A stretch of DNA of 64,000 bases. Origin: Pseudomonadota bacterium. GTDB taxonomy: Bacteria > Pseudomonadota > Gammaproteobacteria > Xanthomonadales > Rhodanobacteraceae. Below the pieces are notes generated by a model. It was not told where the DNA came from and did no database searches. It saw nothing but the letters and a program-made list of their open reading frames with translations. The position numbers and the translations under genes are program-made. This document shows, one piece after another, positions 54,201 through 62,892 of this stretch. Numbering within the stretch: position 1 is the first letter of the stretch; the number at the start of each line of letters is the position of its first letter. Location: contig JAFEFO010000045.1 in the NCBI GenBank assembly GCA_018240565.1, positions 1 to 64,000 on the forward strand, written 5' to 3'.

Positions 54201-57200
54201 GACGCGCGGTCACCTGCGCGAATGCGCGCGCGAACGCGGCGCGATCCAGATCGCCGTCGAGTTGCAACACGAAGGATTCGTTGTAAGCGATATTGGCCTG
54301 ATCGCCGAACTGACAGGCCAACCATTTTTCCTGCTGCGCGTCGGTCAGTGGCAGTTGCTCCGGCAGCGCGGCAGCGGCTGGCGTGGCGGCCGCCGATGTG
54401 CGCGGCGACAGCAGACCGACTTGCATCAGTTCGGCGACGGCCGCATCGACGCGGCGCGCGATCTCGTCGGCTTCCGCATCGCCATGCGCGACACTCAAGA
54501 AACAATTGAATTGCTCGTAGACGTGCAGTCCGCGCTCGCGCAGCGCGTAGTACAGCAAGCTGGCGAAGGCCTGGTCCTCGTCGACCCGAATCTTCCACAG
54601 CGAACCGAAACACAGCGCGGTGAGCGGCGCACGCCTTGCGGCGAACGCGGTGTTCAGACGTTTGACCATGCCGGCGGTGCGCGCGTTGAGCGTGCGCTGC
54701 AATGCCGGCCCCTGATCGCGCACATGCATGAGCGCCGCCTTGGCCGCGGCCAAAGCAAGCGGATGGCGCACGAACGTGCCAGCAAAATAGGTAACGCCGG
54801 CTTCCGGCGCGCTGGCATCGCCAAAGCGCCAGTCGCCGCCGTCGAGCGCGTCCATCCACTTGCCGTTGCCGGCGATCGCGGCAAACGGCATGCCGCCGCC
54901 GATGATCTTGCCGTAAGTGGCGATGTCGGCGCGCACGCCGTAGAACTCCTGCGCGCCGCCCGGGGCGATGCGAAAGCCGGTGATGACCTCATCGAAGATC
55001 AAGGCGCAGGCGCCTGCATCGCAAATGCCGCGCAGGGTGTGCAGGAATTGCCGCGGCTGCACGTCCGGATGCTTGCTCTGCACCGGCTCGACCAGCACGG
55101 CGGCGAGTTCGTGCTTGCGCTGGTCGATGATGCGCAGCGCTTCATCGCTGCCGTAATCGAGCACGAGCACGTTCTCCACCGCGCTCGCGAGTATGCCCGG
55201 CGCGGCGGCGATCGAACGCAACTGGCGGCTGCCGCGCACAATCACCTCGTCGAAGATGCCGTGGTAGGAATCGCGGAATACGACGATGGTTTTGCGTCCG
55301 GTAACGGTGCGCGCAATGCGCATCGCGCCCATCACCGCTTCCGAGCCGGTATTGCAAAACGCCACGCGCGGCATGCCGGTCATGCCGGCGATGAGTTCGG
55401 CGACTTCGGCGGTCAAGGGATGCTGCGGACCGATTTCGATGCCGCGCTCGAGTTGCGCGGCGACCGCAGCGCGGATGAAATCGGGCTGGTAGCCGAGGAA
55501 ATTGACGCCGAAGCCGTTGAGCAGATCGATGTATTCGTTGCCGTCGACGTCCCACACGCGCGCGCCGTGCGAGCGATCCACCACCAGCGGATAGACCAGT
55601 TCCTTCCACAGAGGATGAAAGCCGGTGACCACGCGCGGATCGGCCATGCGCTGGCGGTGCGTCTGGCTGAAGGCCTTGGATTTGGCCGTGCGTGCGTTGT
55701 AGCGACGCACGAAGTCCTCGACCCAGGCACGCTGCGCCGGCGTGAACTCGGCGCTGCGTCGCGTGGTGATGCGCGCCGACGCGCCGAACGGGCGCTCCTT
55801 GAGATCGGCTGGCGGCAATTCGGGTGCGGACGCCGCCAGTGCGGGCCCACCAGCGCTCAGGTTACGCAGCATCTGCGCCTGCTGTTCAAGCATCGCCATC
55901 TGGCTTTGGATGAGTTGCGCGAGTGCATCTTGTCCCGTGCTAGCGGCAATCGGCGCGGTGGTTGCGCTGGCGCCGGTCGCGGGCTCTGCCTGCGCCGGCA
56001 GCGTGCTATCGAGCCATTGCGCGAGCCGCTCGATACTGCCCAGATCCTCGAGCAGGCGGCGAAACTTCAACGGCGTGCCGTAGCGGCGTTCCACTTCCAG
56101 CGCGGCCTGGGTCAGCGACAGCGAATCGAAGCCGAGGTCGAGAAAACCGCTGGTGTCTTGCGCGGCGTCCAGGCGTGTGTCGCCGAGATTGCCGAACAGC
56201 TCGCGCAGCTGCGCTTTGAGCCGCGTCGCACGCGCCGGCGCGACAGCCGCTGTGGGTTGGATGTTTTGCATCGGCGACTCTCCCGGTGCGTTATCCGCTA
56301 CAGCGGACAGTGCATTCGATTCGATCCAGTAACGTTCGCCGCGGAATGGGTATCCCGGCAGCGGCACGCGCTGCCTTGCGGCATCGGCGTAATAAGCTTT
56401 CCAATCCAACGCGATCCCGGCGCACCACGCTTGGCCCAGCGCGCGCGTCAGTTGCTCGCTCGCATCCCCCGGGCGCGCGGCGGCGCCGAGCGACGCCACG
56501 GCGCGATCGTGTTCGCCGAGCATGCTGCGGACGAGCCCGGTCAGCGCCTGCGCCGGACCGACTTCCAGAAACAGCGTCGGCCCCGCCCGCATCGCATCGC
56601 GCACCGCATCGGCAAAGCGCACCGGTTGGCGCAGTTGCCGGCACCAGTAATCCGGCGATGTGGCTTGCGCCGCGGTGATCGGCGCGCCGCTGACGCACGA
56701 ATAAAACGCCTGCTGCGGCTCGCGCAGGCGGATGTTCGCAAAGGCATCGCGGAAGCGCGCCGCGGCGCCATCCATCGACGCCGAATGGAAGGCATGACTC
56801 ACGCGCAGGCGCGTCGAGGCGATATTCGTCTGCGTCAACCGCATGGCAAACGCATCGATGGCCGTGTCCGCTCCAGCGACGACGGTCAGCTGCGGCGCGT
56901 TGTAGGTCGCGATCTCGATGCCGGCCGGCAGCAAGGCTTGCAGTGCTGCCGAATCCAGCCGCACCGCGAGCATGGCGCCCGGTGCTTGCGCCTGCATGGC
57001 GGCGCCGCGCGCAACGACCAAGGCGATGGCATCGGCCAGCTCGAATACGCCGGCGCGACAGGCAGCGACGTACTCGCCGATGCTGTGTCCGATCATGGCG
57101 GCGGGCGCAAGTCCCCAGGATTGCCACAGTTCGGCCAGCGCGTACTCGATCGCGAACAGCGCCGGTTGCGTGTAGTGCGTCTGCGCCAATTCGGCATTCG

Positions 57201-58926
57201 CGGCGTCGGTGGCATCGGCAAGGATCAGCGCACGCAGATCGCGGCCAAGCAGGGCCGAGGCGAGCTCGCAACAACGCGCAAACGCCATGGCGAAAACCGG
57301 TTCCGCGAGCAGCTCGCGCGCCATGCCGACGTGTTGCGAACCCTGGCCCGGAAACAAGAACACGAGTCGCCGTTGCGGATAGGCGGACTGCGCGACGAGC
57401 TTGGCCAATTGCGCACGCGCGTCGGCGACGCCGTGCGCCGCCACGGCGCCGCGCACGTTCATTGCGCGGCGGCCCATGGCCAGTGTGTAGGCAATATCCG
57501 GCAGTGCGGCATCGTCGTGTGCGGCCAAGGCTGCCGACAATTCCTCGGCGCGTCGTTGCAGGGCATCTGCGTCGCGCGCCGACAACACGAGCGGTACGCG
57601 GGCTCGACCGGGCGCAGGCGCTGGCGCGAGCGGCGCTTCTTCCAGCACGACATGTGCATTGGTGCCGCCGACGCCAAAGGAACTGACGCCCGCGCGGCGC
57701 GGCGCTTCTCCGCGCGGCCAGTCGATGAGGCGATCGGCAACGCGAAATGGCGACTGCGCGAAATCGATCTGCGGATTCGGCGCGCGGTAATGCAGCGTCG
57801 GCGGGATGCGTCCGTGCGCCAGCGCCAGCGTCGCCTTGATCAGGCCGGTGACGCCGGATGCGGCGACGAGGTGGCCGAAATTGCTCTTGACCGAGCCCAG
57901 CCAGCAATACTGCGATTGCGTGGTGTCGGCGCGGAATGCGCGGGTGAGCGCTTCGACTTCGATCGGATCGCCGAGCGCCGTGCCGGTGCCGTGCGCCTCG
58001 ACATAGCCGATGCTGCCGGCATCGATGCCGGCGGTCGCCAGCGCCTGCCGGATCACCGCGGCCTGACCGCGCACGCTTGGCGCGCTGAAGCTGGCCTTGT
58101 CGGCACCATCGTTGTTGACGCCGACGCTGCGGATCACCGCCCAGACAGGATCGCCATCGGCCAGCGCATCGGCCAGTCGCTTGAGCGTAACCACGCCGCC
58201 GCCGGATGAGAACAGCGTGCCGCTGGCCGCGGCATCGAACGGACGGCAATGGCCGTCGCTGGATTCCATCGCGCCTTCGGCGGGCACGTAGCCCGATTCC
58301 TGTGGCACCACGATATTGATGCCGCCGGCGAGCGCGAGATCGCACTGCCAGCTCATCAGTGCGTACCAGGCCTGGGCGACGGCGACGAGTGAAGTCGAAC
58401 ACGCGGTGTGGATGCTCAGAGCCGGGCCGGTCAGACCGAGGCGATGGGCGACGCGCGTGGCGACGTAGTCCTTCTCGTTGGCCAGCATGGTGGCGAATTC
58501 GCCGGCCGCGCGGACGAGCTCCGGCTGCGACTCGACCAGTTTGCGATAGGTGTTGTTCGAGGTGCCGGCATAGACGCCGATGCTGCCAGGAAACGTATGC
58601 GCATCGACGCCGGCATGTTCGAGCGCGTTCCAGCACAGTTCCAGGAACACGCGCTGCTGCGGATCCATCAGCCGCGCTTCGCGCGCCGAGATACCGAAGA
58701 ATGCGGCGTCGAAGCGATCTGCGTCGGCGAGCACGCCGCGCGCTGGCACATACCTCGGATGCGCGCGTTGCTCGGCCGGTACCAGCGGCGAGATTTCATC
58801 TGGCGCAAAGCGCGTGATGCTCTCGCGGCCTTCGATCAGATTGGTCCAGAACGCATTGATCGAGGCCGCGCCCGGAAAGCGCCCGGCCATGCCGATGATG
58901 GCGACGCCGTCGGTTGCGGCATTCAT
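51250..58926 (-). CDS. Hybrid PKS-NRPS: KS-AT-ACP-aminotransferase-C-A-PCP
   Basis: A 2558-residue megasynthase. KS 5-430 (Cys176 in TACSTS, His312, His352); AT about 520-820 (GHSIGE with Ser615; HAFHS at 711-715 suggests malonyl-CoA); ACP about 900-975 (Ser935 in LGFDSLS); class III PLP aminotransferase about 1090-1500 (Lys1340 in YGKIIGGG); condensation domain about 1525-1940 (HHLIFDG, His1653); adenylation about 1960-2445 (YTSGSTGQPKG, YGPTET, GKLDRKAL); PCP about 2460-2535 (Ser2496 in LGGHSLL). There is no KR, DH, ER, thioesterase or reductase. The KS-AT-ACP-AMT-C-A-PCP order is that of MycA/ItuA/McyE-type enzymes, which turn a beta-keto thioester into a beta-amino one before peptide bond formation. 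Its ATG overlaps the stop of the loading module gene, so the two are coupled. The amino acid used by this A domain cannot be read safely by eye. Confidence 0.93.
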   Translation of the reverse strand: MNAATDGVAIIGMAGRFPGAASINAFWTNLIEGRESITRFAPDEISPLVPAEQRAHPRYVPARGVLADADRFDAAFFGISAREARLMDPQQRVFLELCWNALEHAGVDAHTFPGSIGVYAGTSNNTYRKLVESQPELVRAAGEFATMLANEKDYVATRVAHRLGLTGPALSIHTACSTSLVAVAQAWYALMSWQCDLALAGGINIVVPQESGYVPAEGAMESSDGHCRPFDAAASGTLFSSGGGVVTLKRLADALADGDPVWAVIRSVGVNNDGADKASFSAPSVRGQAAVIRQALATAGIDAGSIGYVEAHGTGTALGDPIEVEALTRAFRADTTQSQYCWLGSVKSNFGHLVAASGVTGLIKATLALAHGRIPPTLHYRAPNPQIDFAQSPFRVADRLIDWPRGEAPRRAGVSSFGVGGTNAHVVLEEAPLAPAPAPGRARVPLVLSARDADALQRRAEELSAALAAHDDAALPDIAYTLAMGRRAMNVRGAVAAHGVADARAQLAKLVAQSAYPQRRLVFLFPGQGSQHVGMARELLAEPVFAMAFARCCELASALLGRDLRALILADATDAANAELAQTHYTQPALFAIEYALAELWQSWGLAPAAMIGHSIGEYVAACRAGVFELADAIALVVARGAAMQAQAPGAMLAVRLDSAALQALLPAGIEIATYNAPQLTVVAGADTAIDAFAMRLTQTNIASTRLRVSHAFHSASMDGAAARFRDAFANIRLREPQQAFYSCVSGAPITAAQATSPDYWCRQLRQPVRFADAVRDAMRAGPTLFLEVGPAQALTGLVRSMLGEHDRAVASLGAAARPGDASEQLTRALGQAWCAGIALDWKAYYADAARQRVPLPGYPFRGERYWIESNALSAVADNAPGESPMQNIQPTAAVAPARATRLKAQLRELFGNLGDTRLDAAQDTSGFLDLGFDSLSLTQAALEVERRYGTPLKFRRLLEDLGSIERLAQWLDSTLPAQAEPATGASATTAPIAASTGQDALAQLIQSQMAMLEQQAQMLRNLSAGGPALAASAPELPPADLKERPFGASARITTRRSAEFTPAQRAWVEDFVRRYNARTAKSKAFSQTHRQRMADPRVVTGFHPLWKELVYPLVVDRSHGARVWDVDGNEYIDLLNGFGVNFLGYQPDFIRAAVAAQLERGIEIGPQHPLTAEVAELIAGMTGMPRVAFCNTGSEAVMGAMRIARTVTGRKTIVVFRDSYHGIFDEVIVRGSRQLRSIAAAPGILASAVENVLVLDYGSDEALRIIDQRKHELAAVLVEPVQSKHPDVQPRQFLHTLRGICDAGACALIFDEVITGFRIAPGGAQEFYGVRADIATYGKIIGGGMPFAAIAGNGKWMDALDGGDWRFGDASAPEAGVTYFAGTFVRHPLALAAAKAALMHVRDQGPALQRTLNARTAGMVKRLNTAFAARRAPLTALCFGSLWKIRVDEDQAFASLLYYALRERGLHVYEQFNCFLSVAHGDAEADEIARRVDAAVAELMQVGLLSPRTSAAATPAAAALPEQLPLTDAQQEKWLACQFGDQANIAYNESFVLQLDGDLDRAAFARAFAQVTARHEAFALSFAADGGQQRAGPLQPLPLSEKDLAGADAATLSACCANVVGRAFDLIRAPLARAELLRLGAQRHALLFVAHHLIFDGWSAAILLDELAQAYAACATGRSVELAPAESFRAYALAERARRAMPAAASQIEYWKRLYAQPPAPLNLPTDRAAADTDFAATTLRHDFPPDLVAALRQTARRDGVTLYALLLTAFGAWLARLTGQSDFAVGIPFAGQALAGSSHLLGDGVNTLPLRLRIDADADFATLARATHSALLDAAEHQDLTLQTLLRELNLPRGRMRRPLASVIFNLNPRVPKFALPGLHHELRDCAKQALTWDLFFNLNDGGDALTLDLHYRSAPFAQDTVRRWIAQYQDRLYAIADMQRTASTVASTTGQSTVIERFAAQAARTPERIAVECDGATLSYAALAQRARAVAYTLAARGVGRGDLVGICVPRSTDMLAGVLGILMSGAAYLPLDPEFPDARLDYMADHARLRHLLVGDAGDAPAVLTRDREILALRNLDTASVPERTLPTVAGEDLAYVIYTSGSTGQPKGVRVLHRNLDNFLASMQREPALAQTDVLCAVTTLSFDIAGLELLLPLSVGARVVIATDDQRRDPQALLALLQTCGASVLQTTPSLLRALLDAPGSERLPRLKLLVGGEALPRELAEAALSRCRELWNMYGPTETTIWSTLAGVEAGSGAVPLGHPIANTTIHVLDEQRQPVAEGAIGEIWIGGAGVADGYLHRPDLTAERFVPDPFAGAGARLYRTGDLGSRHDGALHFHGRADDQVKLRGHRIELGDIEAAALTEPGVREAAAAVHTFGATDARLVLYVVAREADAALGERLRARLRKALPAYMLPQHIEWLASLPQTANGKLDRKALPAPAGLKPVAASAPVRAAPAFADAREEYLAGVWRELIGVDDVRGGDNFFELGGHSLLAVEMTLRVERETGVRINLLKIATGTLSTLAAELPRASGEAGAPVSIWQRMRRVFGKSRGH

Positions 58927-60785
58927 CGCGCGGCTCCGGTTTTCGGCGCGAATCGCGACAATGCGGTGCGTTGGCGCTCGCCGCGCGCGTGCACAGCGTC
59001 GCTTGCGGGCACGGCAGCGCCAACCGAGTCGACATGCGCCGCGAGTGCGGCGACGCTCGGATATTCATAGATCGCTACAGCGGTCAGCTGGCGATAGCCG
59101 TGACGATGCAGTTCGGTCAGCGCCTGCACCACGCTGAGCGAACGCGCGCCAAGATCGAACAGGTTGGCGTGCACATCGAGCGTGTCCACACCGAGCAGTT
59201 GCTTCCACAGGGTAGCGAGCTGTGCTTCGAGCGTCGCGTCCTGTGGCCACGCCAAAGGCGCGACGTCGACGTGGCGCGCAAGCGTGCGGCGATCGATCTT
59301 GCCGCTCGGCGTGAGCGGCAGTGCGGCGTGTTCGACCAACGCCTGCGGAACCATGTACGGCGCAAGGCGGGCCCGGCAGTGCGCGCGCAAGGCATCGGCG
59401 TCGATGCCTTGCGCATGGCGCGCCACCACATGCGCAACCAGGCGCCGGCCAACGCCATCGTTCGTCGCGACTACGGCAGCTTGCGCAATCGCCGGATGCG
59501 TGAGCAGAGCCATCTCGATCTCGGCCGGTTCGATGCGATACCCGTCAAGCTTGATTTGTTCGTCGAGTCGGCCCAGCCAGTCCAGCACGCCATCGCCCAT
59601 ATCGCGCACGGCATCGCCGCTGCGATACCAACGCGCGCCGTCGCGTTCGATGAAACGCTCGGCGGTCAACTCAGGGCGGCGCAGGTACCCGGCTGCAAGG
59701 CAGTCGCCACCGAGGAGCAATTCGCCTTCGTCGCCTAGACGAACTTCGTGCAGGCCGGCATCGGCAACGCAAACGCGCACATAAGGCAGGGGGTGTCCGA
59801 TGGGCGGCAGTTCCGGCCAGTTCTGCGGATCACCGTCCAACTCGTATGAGGTGACGACATGCGTTTCGGTCGGGCCGTAGTGATTGTGCAAAACGCAATC
59901 GGGCAAGGTCGTGAACAGCGCGCGGATCGCCGGCGTGATGCGCAGTTGCTCGCCGGCCGTGATCACATCGCGCAAGCTGTTCGGCACGGCGCCGCCGGCA
60001 GCGACGGCTTCGGCCATCGCCTGCAACGCGACGTAGGGCAGGAAAATGCGTTCGATGCGCGCGTCGACGAGCAAATCCAGCAACGCGAACGGATCGCGCC
60101 GCTGCATGTCGTCGGGCAAAACCAGCGTGCCGCCGGTCGCGGCCGTGACCAGCAGTTCCTGGAAAGCAACGTCGAAGCCAAGCGGCGCAAATTGCAACGT
60201 GCGCGCGGCGCGAGCCAGTCGCGGATGCTTGGCGTGCCAATGGACCAGGCGCGCGATCGGGCCGCGGCGCATGGCCACGCCCTTGGGTCGGCCGGTGGAG
60301 CCCGAAGTGAACAAGACATAGGCAAGCGCGTCGTCGTTTTCAGGCGCTGCGGATGGCGTCGCCAGCGTGCAAGCGAGCGCGGTTTCCAGCGGCAAGCGCG
60401 CGCTGTCCGCTGCAGCGAACACATCAAGCTGCGCACGCGTGCCGACCAGCACGTCAGGGTGCGCATCGTCCAGCATCTGCGCCAGTCGCTCACGCGGGTA
60501 GGCGGGATCCAGCGGCAGGCAGGCCGCGCCAAGATGCAAGATCGCGAGGATCGCGGCGAAACTATCCGACGTGCGCGCAGCCGCCAAGGCGACGATGCCA
60601 CCGGGGCCGACACCGGCAGCGGCCAGCGCGGCCGCCATGCGTTCGCGGCGTTCGCTTAGCGCGGCACTGTCCAGACGCAGCGCGCCGCCGCACACGGCGA
60701 AACCCGGTGCCAGGCATGCGAGCGCTGGCGCCGCGCCCGCAGAGCCTGATACCGACGATTTCACCTGGCCTGCCTGCGCCGTCAC
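58923..60785 (-). CDS. NRPS loading module: adenylation domain and peptidyl carrier protein
   Basis: The 620-residue protein has an A domain at about 25-505 (YVLFTSGSTGRPKG, 156-169; FAPLGFDVAFQE, with the core-motif Asp; HNHYGPTETHVV, 300-311; DEQIKLDGYRIEP; PSGKIDRRTL) and a PCP at about 515-590 (Ser549 in DLGARSLS). No condensation domain precedes it, so it acts as a starter module, loading an amino acid for the KS of the next protein. The start is GTG at 60785 with AGGGA upstream; the frame continues upstream only as non-homologous sequence. A sigma-70-like promoter stands about 75 bp before it. Confidence 0.9.
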   Translation of the reverse strand: MTAQAGQVKSSVSGSAGAAPALACLAPGFAVCGGALRLDSAALSERRERMAAALAAAGVGPGGIVALAAARTSDSFAAILAILHLGAACLPLDPAYPRERLAQMLDDAHPDVLVGTRAQLDVFAAADSARLPLETALACTLATPSAAPENDDALAYVLFTSGSTGRPKGVAMRRGPIARLVHWHAKHPRLARAARTLQFAPLGFDVAFQELLVTAATGGTLVLPDDMQRRDPFALLDLLVDARIERIFLPYVALQAMAEAVAAGGAVPNSLRDVITAGEQLRITPAIRALFTTLPDCVLHNHYGPTETHVVTSYELDGDPQNWPELPPIGHPLPYVRVCVADAGLHEVRLGDEGELLLGGDCLAAGYLRRPELTAERFIERDGARWYRSGDAVRDMGDGVLDWLGRLDEQIKLDGYRIEPAEIEMALLTHPAIAQAAVVATNDGVGRRLVAHVVARHAQGIDADALRAHCRARLAPYMVPQALVEHAALPLTPSGKIDRRTLARHVDVAPLAWPQDATLEAQLATLWKQLLGVDTLDVHANLFDLGARSLSVVQALTELHRHGYRQLTAVAIYEYPSVAALAAHVDSVGAAVPASDAVHARGERQRTALSRFAPKTGAAR

Positions 60786-60859
60786 AATCGCATTCCCTGT
60801 TTGGAGCCCCGCGGATCGTTCGGAGGCGACATGTGCGGACCCGCGCCCGCACACCGCAG

Positions 60860-60888
60860 AGTATAAGCCGAACCATCGGTGCTGTCGG
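60860..60888 (-). promoter_or_regulatory. Promoter of the NRPS/PKS part of the operon
   Basis: On the minus strand CCGACA (60888-60883), a 17-bp spacer and TATACT (60865-60860) form a good sigma-70 match in the 115-bp gap between the dioxygenase gene and the NRPS GTG. The leader would be about 70 nt. Confidence 0.6.
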
Positions 60889-60900
60889 GCGGGTCGCCCG
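60886..60900 (-). terminator. Short GC hairpin after the dioxygenase gene
   Basis: CGGGCG-ACC-CGCCCG (minus strand) immediately follows the stop codon of the first dioxygenase gene and overlaps the -35 of the NRPS promoter by 3 bp. It has no T-tract, so it could attenuate rather than stop read-through. Confidence 0.4.
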
Positions 60901-61842
60901 TCAGCGCTGGCCCCACTGCACGCCACGGTTGCTGCCGAAGCGCTCGGCCAGGCCGAGGACGGGACCGAGCACGCGCAGGTAGAGACCCAGCGCGAGTGCC
61001 TTGATCGGGCTGCCCAGGCGCCGGCGCTCGTCAACCACGTCACCGACGAAGTCGCGCCAGTTGTCGGGGCCGAGCTGGTCGAACGCGACCGAAATCGTCT
61101 GGTTGAGGCTGCGCGCGGTATGCCACCAGCCGCACGGCAGGAACAAGGTTTCGCCGGCACGCACCACGACCTTCTGCGCGCGCGCCTGGCGAAACAGTGG
61201 ATAGCGCTCGAAGTCGGGATGGTGATGGTCGCGGATGCTCGACTGCCATGGCATGTCCGGATTGATGTAGAGAAGGTGCTCCTGGCCGGGCGCGTAAACG
61301 GTGAACTCCTTGTCGCCGTGCAATTGCGTGATCCAGGCATGCAGGCGCATCACGTCGTAATGCAGGTAGGGAAACTCGCCGCCCGGCCCGCCGAAGAAGA
61401 TCTCGAGATTGTTCACGTACTGGAACAGTTTTTGCGGCACCAGCGGATGCGCCTGGCGATCGGGCAGGCTGTAGGCAAAGCGTGGCGTGACCTGCGGCAA
61501 CAGCTCGCGGAAATCCTTGGCAACCTCGAACTTGCACGGATACGGACCGGGCTTGTCGACCGTCGAAGCGGCGAGCAGGTCGATGAGTTCGGCCAGCCGG
61601 TAATCCTTGCCGCGCACGCGCACGCGGTGGTCACCGTAGTGCGTGCGGAAATAGTCCGGCGTGCAATGCCCATACAGCGGCCACGCGCGCGCGGCATCGG
61701 TGAGGATGACCGGCCGGCGCGGCACGCGATACGTGGCGATGAACTGCGCCACGCCGATGCCTGCGATGCGTTCCACGGGCGTGTCGACATCCGCGCTCAT
61801 GCCGACCGGCGATGCCGCTGCATTTGCGTCAATCGTGTTCAT
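60901..61842 (-). CDS. JmjC/cupin-like Fe(II)/2-oxoglutarate dioxygenase
   Basis: A protein of 313 residues of the cupin_8/JmjC type. The facial triad is visible as His161 and Asp163 (PYLHYDVMRLHAW) and His241 (PCGWWHTARSLNQTISVAFD). Family members hydroxylate amino acid side chains, free or in proteins, using 2-oxoglutarate and O2. RBS AAGGAACC precedes the ATG. It is a paralogue of the gene 12 bp upstream. Placed before an NRPS, beta-hydroxylation of an amino acid or carrier-bound peptide is the likely task; modification of a protein cannot be excluded. Confidence 0.85.
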   Translation of the reverse strand: MNTIDANAAASPVGMSADVDTPVERIAGIGVAQFIATYRVPRRPVILTDAARAWPLYGHCTPDYFRTHYGDHRVRVRGKDYRLAELIDLLAASTVDKPGPYPCKFEVAKDFRELLPQVTPRFAYSLPDRQAHPLVPQKLFQYVNNLEIFFGGPGGEFPYLHYDVMRLHAWITQLHGDKEFTVYAPGQEHLLYINPDMPWQSSIRDHHHPDFERYPLFRQARAQKVVVRAGETLFLPCGWWHTARSLNQTISVAFDQLGPDNWRDFVGDVVDERRRLGSPIKALALGLYLRVLGPVLGLAERFGSNRGVQWGQR

Positions 61843-61854
61843 GGGCTGGTTCCT

Positions 61855-62787
61855 TCATCGCTGCCGCAGACCCCAATCCGCGCGCCGATTCGCGCCAAAC
61901 CGTTCGCACACTTCCAGCACCGGACCCAACGCGCGCAGATACGCGCCCAGCCACAGTGCGCGCCCGCGCCGGCCGCTGCGCCGCTCTGCCGCCACGGCTT
62001 CGCGCACGAACCCGGCCCAGTTGCTCGATTCGAGCTGGTCGAACGCGACGGTGATGTTCAGGTCCAGGCAGCGCGCCGTGTGCCATGTGCCGCATGGAAG
62101 GAACAGTGCCTCGCCGGCACGCACGGTCACCGTGTGGCGACGCGCCTGGTGCAACAAGGGAAAACGTTCCGCCGCATCGGGTGATGGCTCGGCCAGCGAC
62201 AACCACGGCTTGGCCGGATCGACATAGAGCAGGTGTTCCTGCCCTGGCTCGAACAAGGTGAATTCCTTGGCGCCGCACACCTGTGCGATCCACGCGTGCA
62301 TGCGCAAGTAGTCCCAGTGAATGCGCGGAAACTCGCCGCCGGGACCGCCGAAAAAAATTTCCAGATGATTGACCCACTCAAATGGAAATTTCGGCACCAA
62401 CGGATGCGTGTGCCGGTTCGGCAGCGCGTACGCGAAGCGCGGAATGTCGGGCAGCAGTTCCGTGCACGCGGCCAGCGTGCACGGGTAGGGCCCGGGACGT
62501 TCGGCCGTGGAAGCGATCTGCTGGTCGATGATTTCCGCCAATCGATAATCACGACCGCGCACCTTGACCGGCAGATCGCCGTGTTCGCGCCGAAACCAGG
62601 CGTGCGTGTAGCGACCGACTGCCGGCCAGTCGCGCAGCGCGTCGGTGAGGATGACCGGCCGGCGCGGCAATCGATAGCGGGCGACGAATTCGCCCACGCC
62701 GATGCCGGCGACGCGCTCGATCCAGGCACCGGCAGGCGAGGCTTCGCTCGTGGGCAAGCTTGCCAATGCTGCATTTTCGCCGATCAT
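61855..62787 (-). CDS. JmjC/cupin-like Fe(II)/2-oxoglutarate dioxygenase, paralogue
   Basis: This 310-residue protein shares blocks along its whole length with the next gene (GIGVGEFVARYRLPRRPVIL, VRGRDYRLAEIID, EIFFGGPGGEFP). The triad is His157, Asp159 (RIHWDYLRMHAW) and His236 (PCGTWHTARCLD). Tandem duplication followed by divergence suggests two different positions or residues on the same product. The ATG at 62787 has AAGGGCG upstream; the long frame beyond it is an artefact of GC-rich sequence. It is the first gene of the minus-strand block; a weak TCGACC-18-TATCAT promoter may lie in the 105-bp divergent gap. Confidence 0.85.
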   Translation of the reverse strand: MIGENAALASLPTSEASPAGAWIERVAGIGVGEFVARYRLPRRPVILTDALRDWPAVGRYTHAWFRREHGDLPVKVRGRDYRLAEIIDQQIASTAERPGPYPCTLAACTELLPDIPRFAYALPNRHTHPLVPKFPFEWVNHLEIFFGGPGGEFPRIHWDYLRMHAWIAQVCGAKEFTLFEPGQEHLLYVDPAKPWLSLAEPSPDAAERFPLLHQARRHTVTVRAGEALFLPCGTWHTARCLDLNITVAFDQLESSNWAGFVREAVAAERRSGRRGRALWLGAYLRALGPVLEVCERFGANRRADWGLRQR

Positions 62788-62892
62788 CGCCCTTGGTCTT
62801 CCCGAAGATTCACCAGCTGCACCATCGCCGCGCGGGGACGCCCGCAGTATGATAATCCCAGCGCCACGCCAGGGTCGATCCGACCGCCGCCG

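Noticed and set aside
54199..58209. 1336-codon open frame on the plus strand inside the PKS-NRPS gene
   Set aside because: It is antisense to intact, motif-rich PKS and aminotransferase domains; the long frame is a by-product of GC-rich third positions.
51250..60785. Iturin/mycosubtilin-type lipopeptide line starting with a fatty acyl-AMP ligase
   Set aside because: The starter protein has amino-acid A-domain motifs with a PCP, and no fatty acyl-AMP ligase or second ACP precedes the KS.
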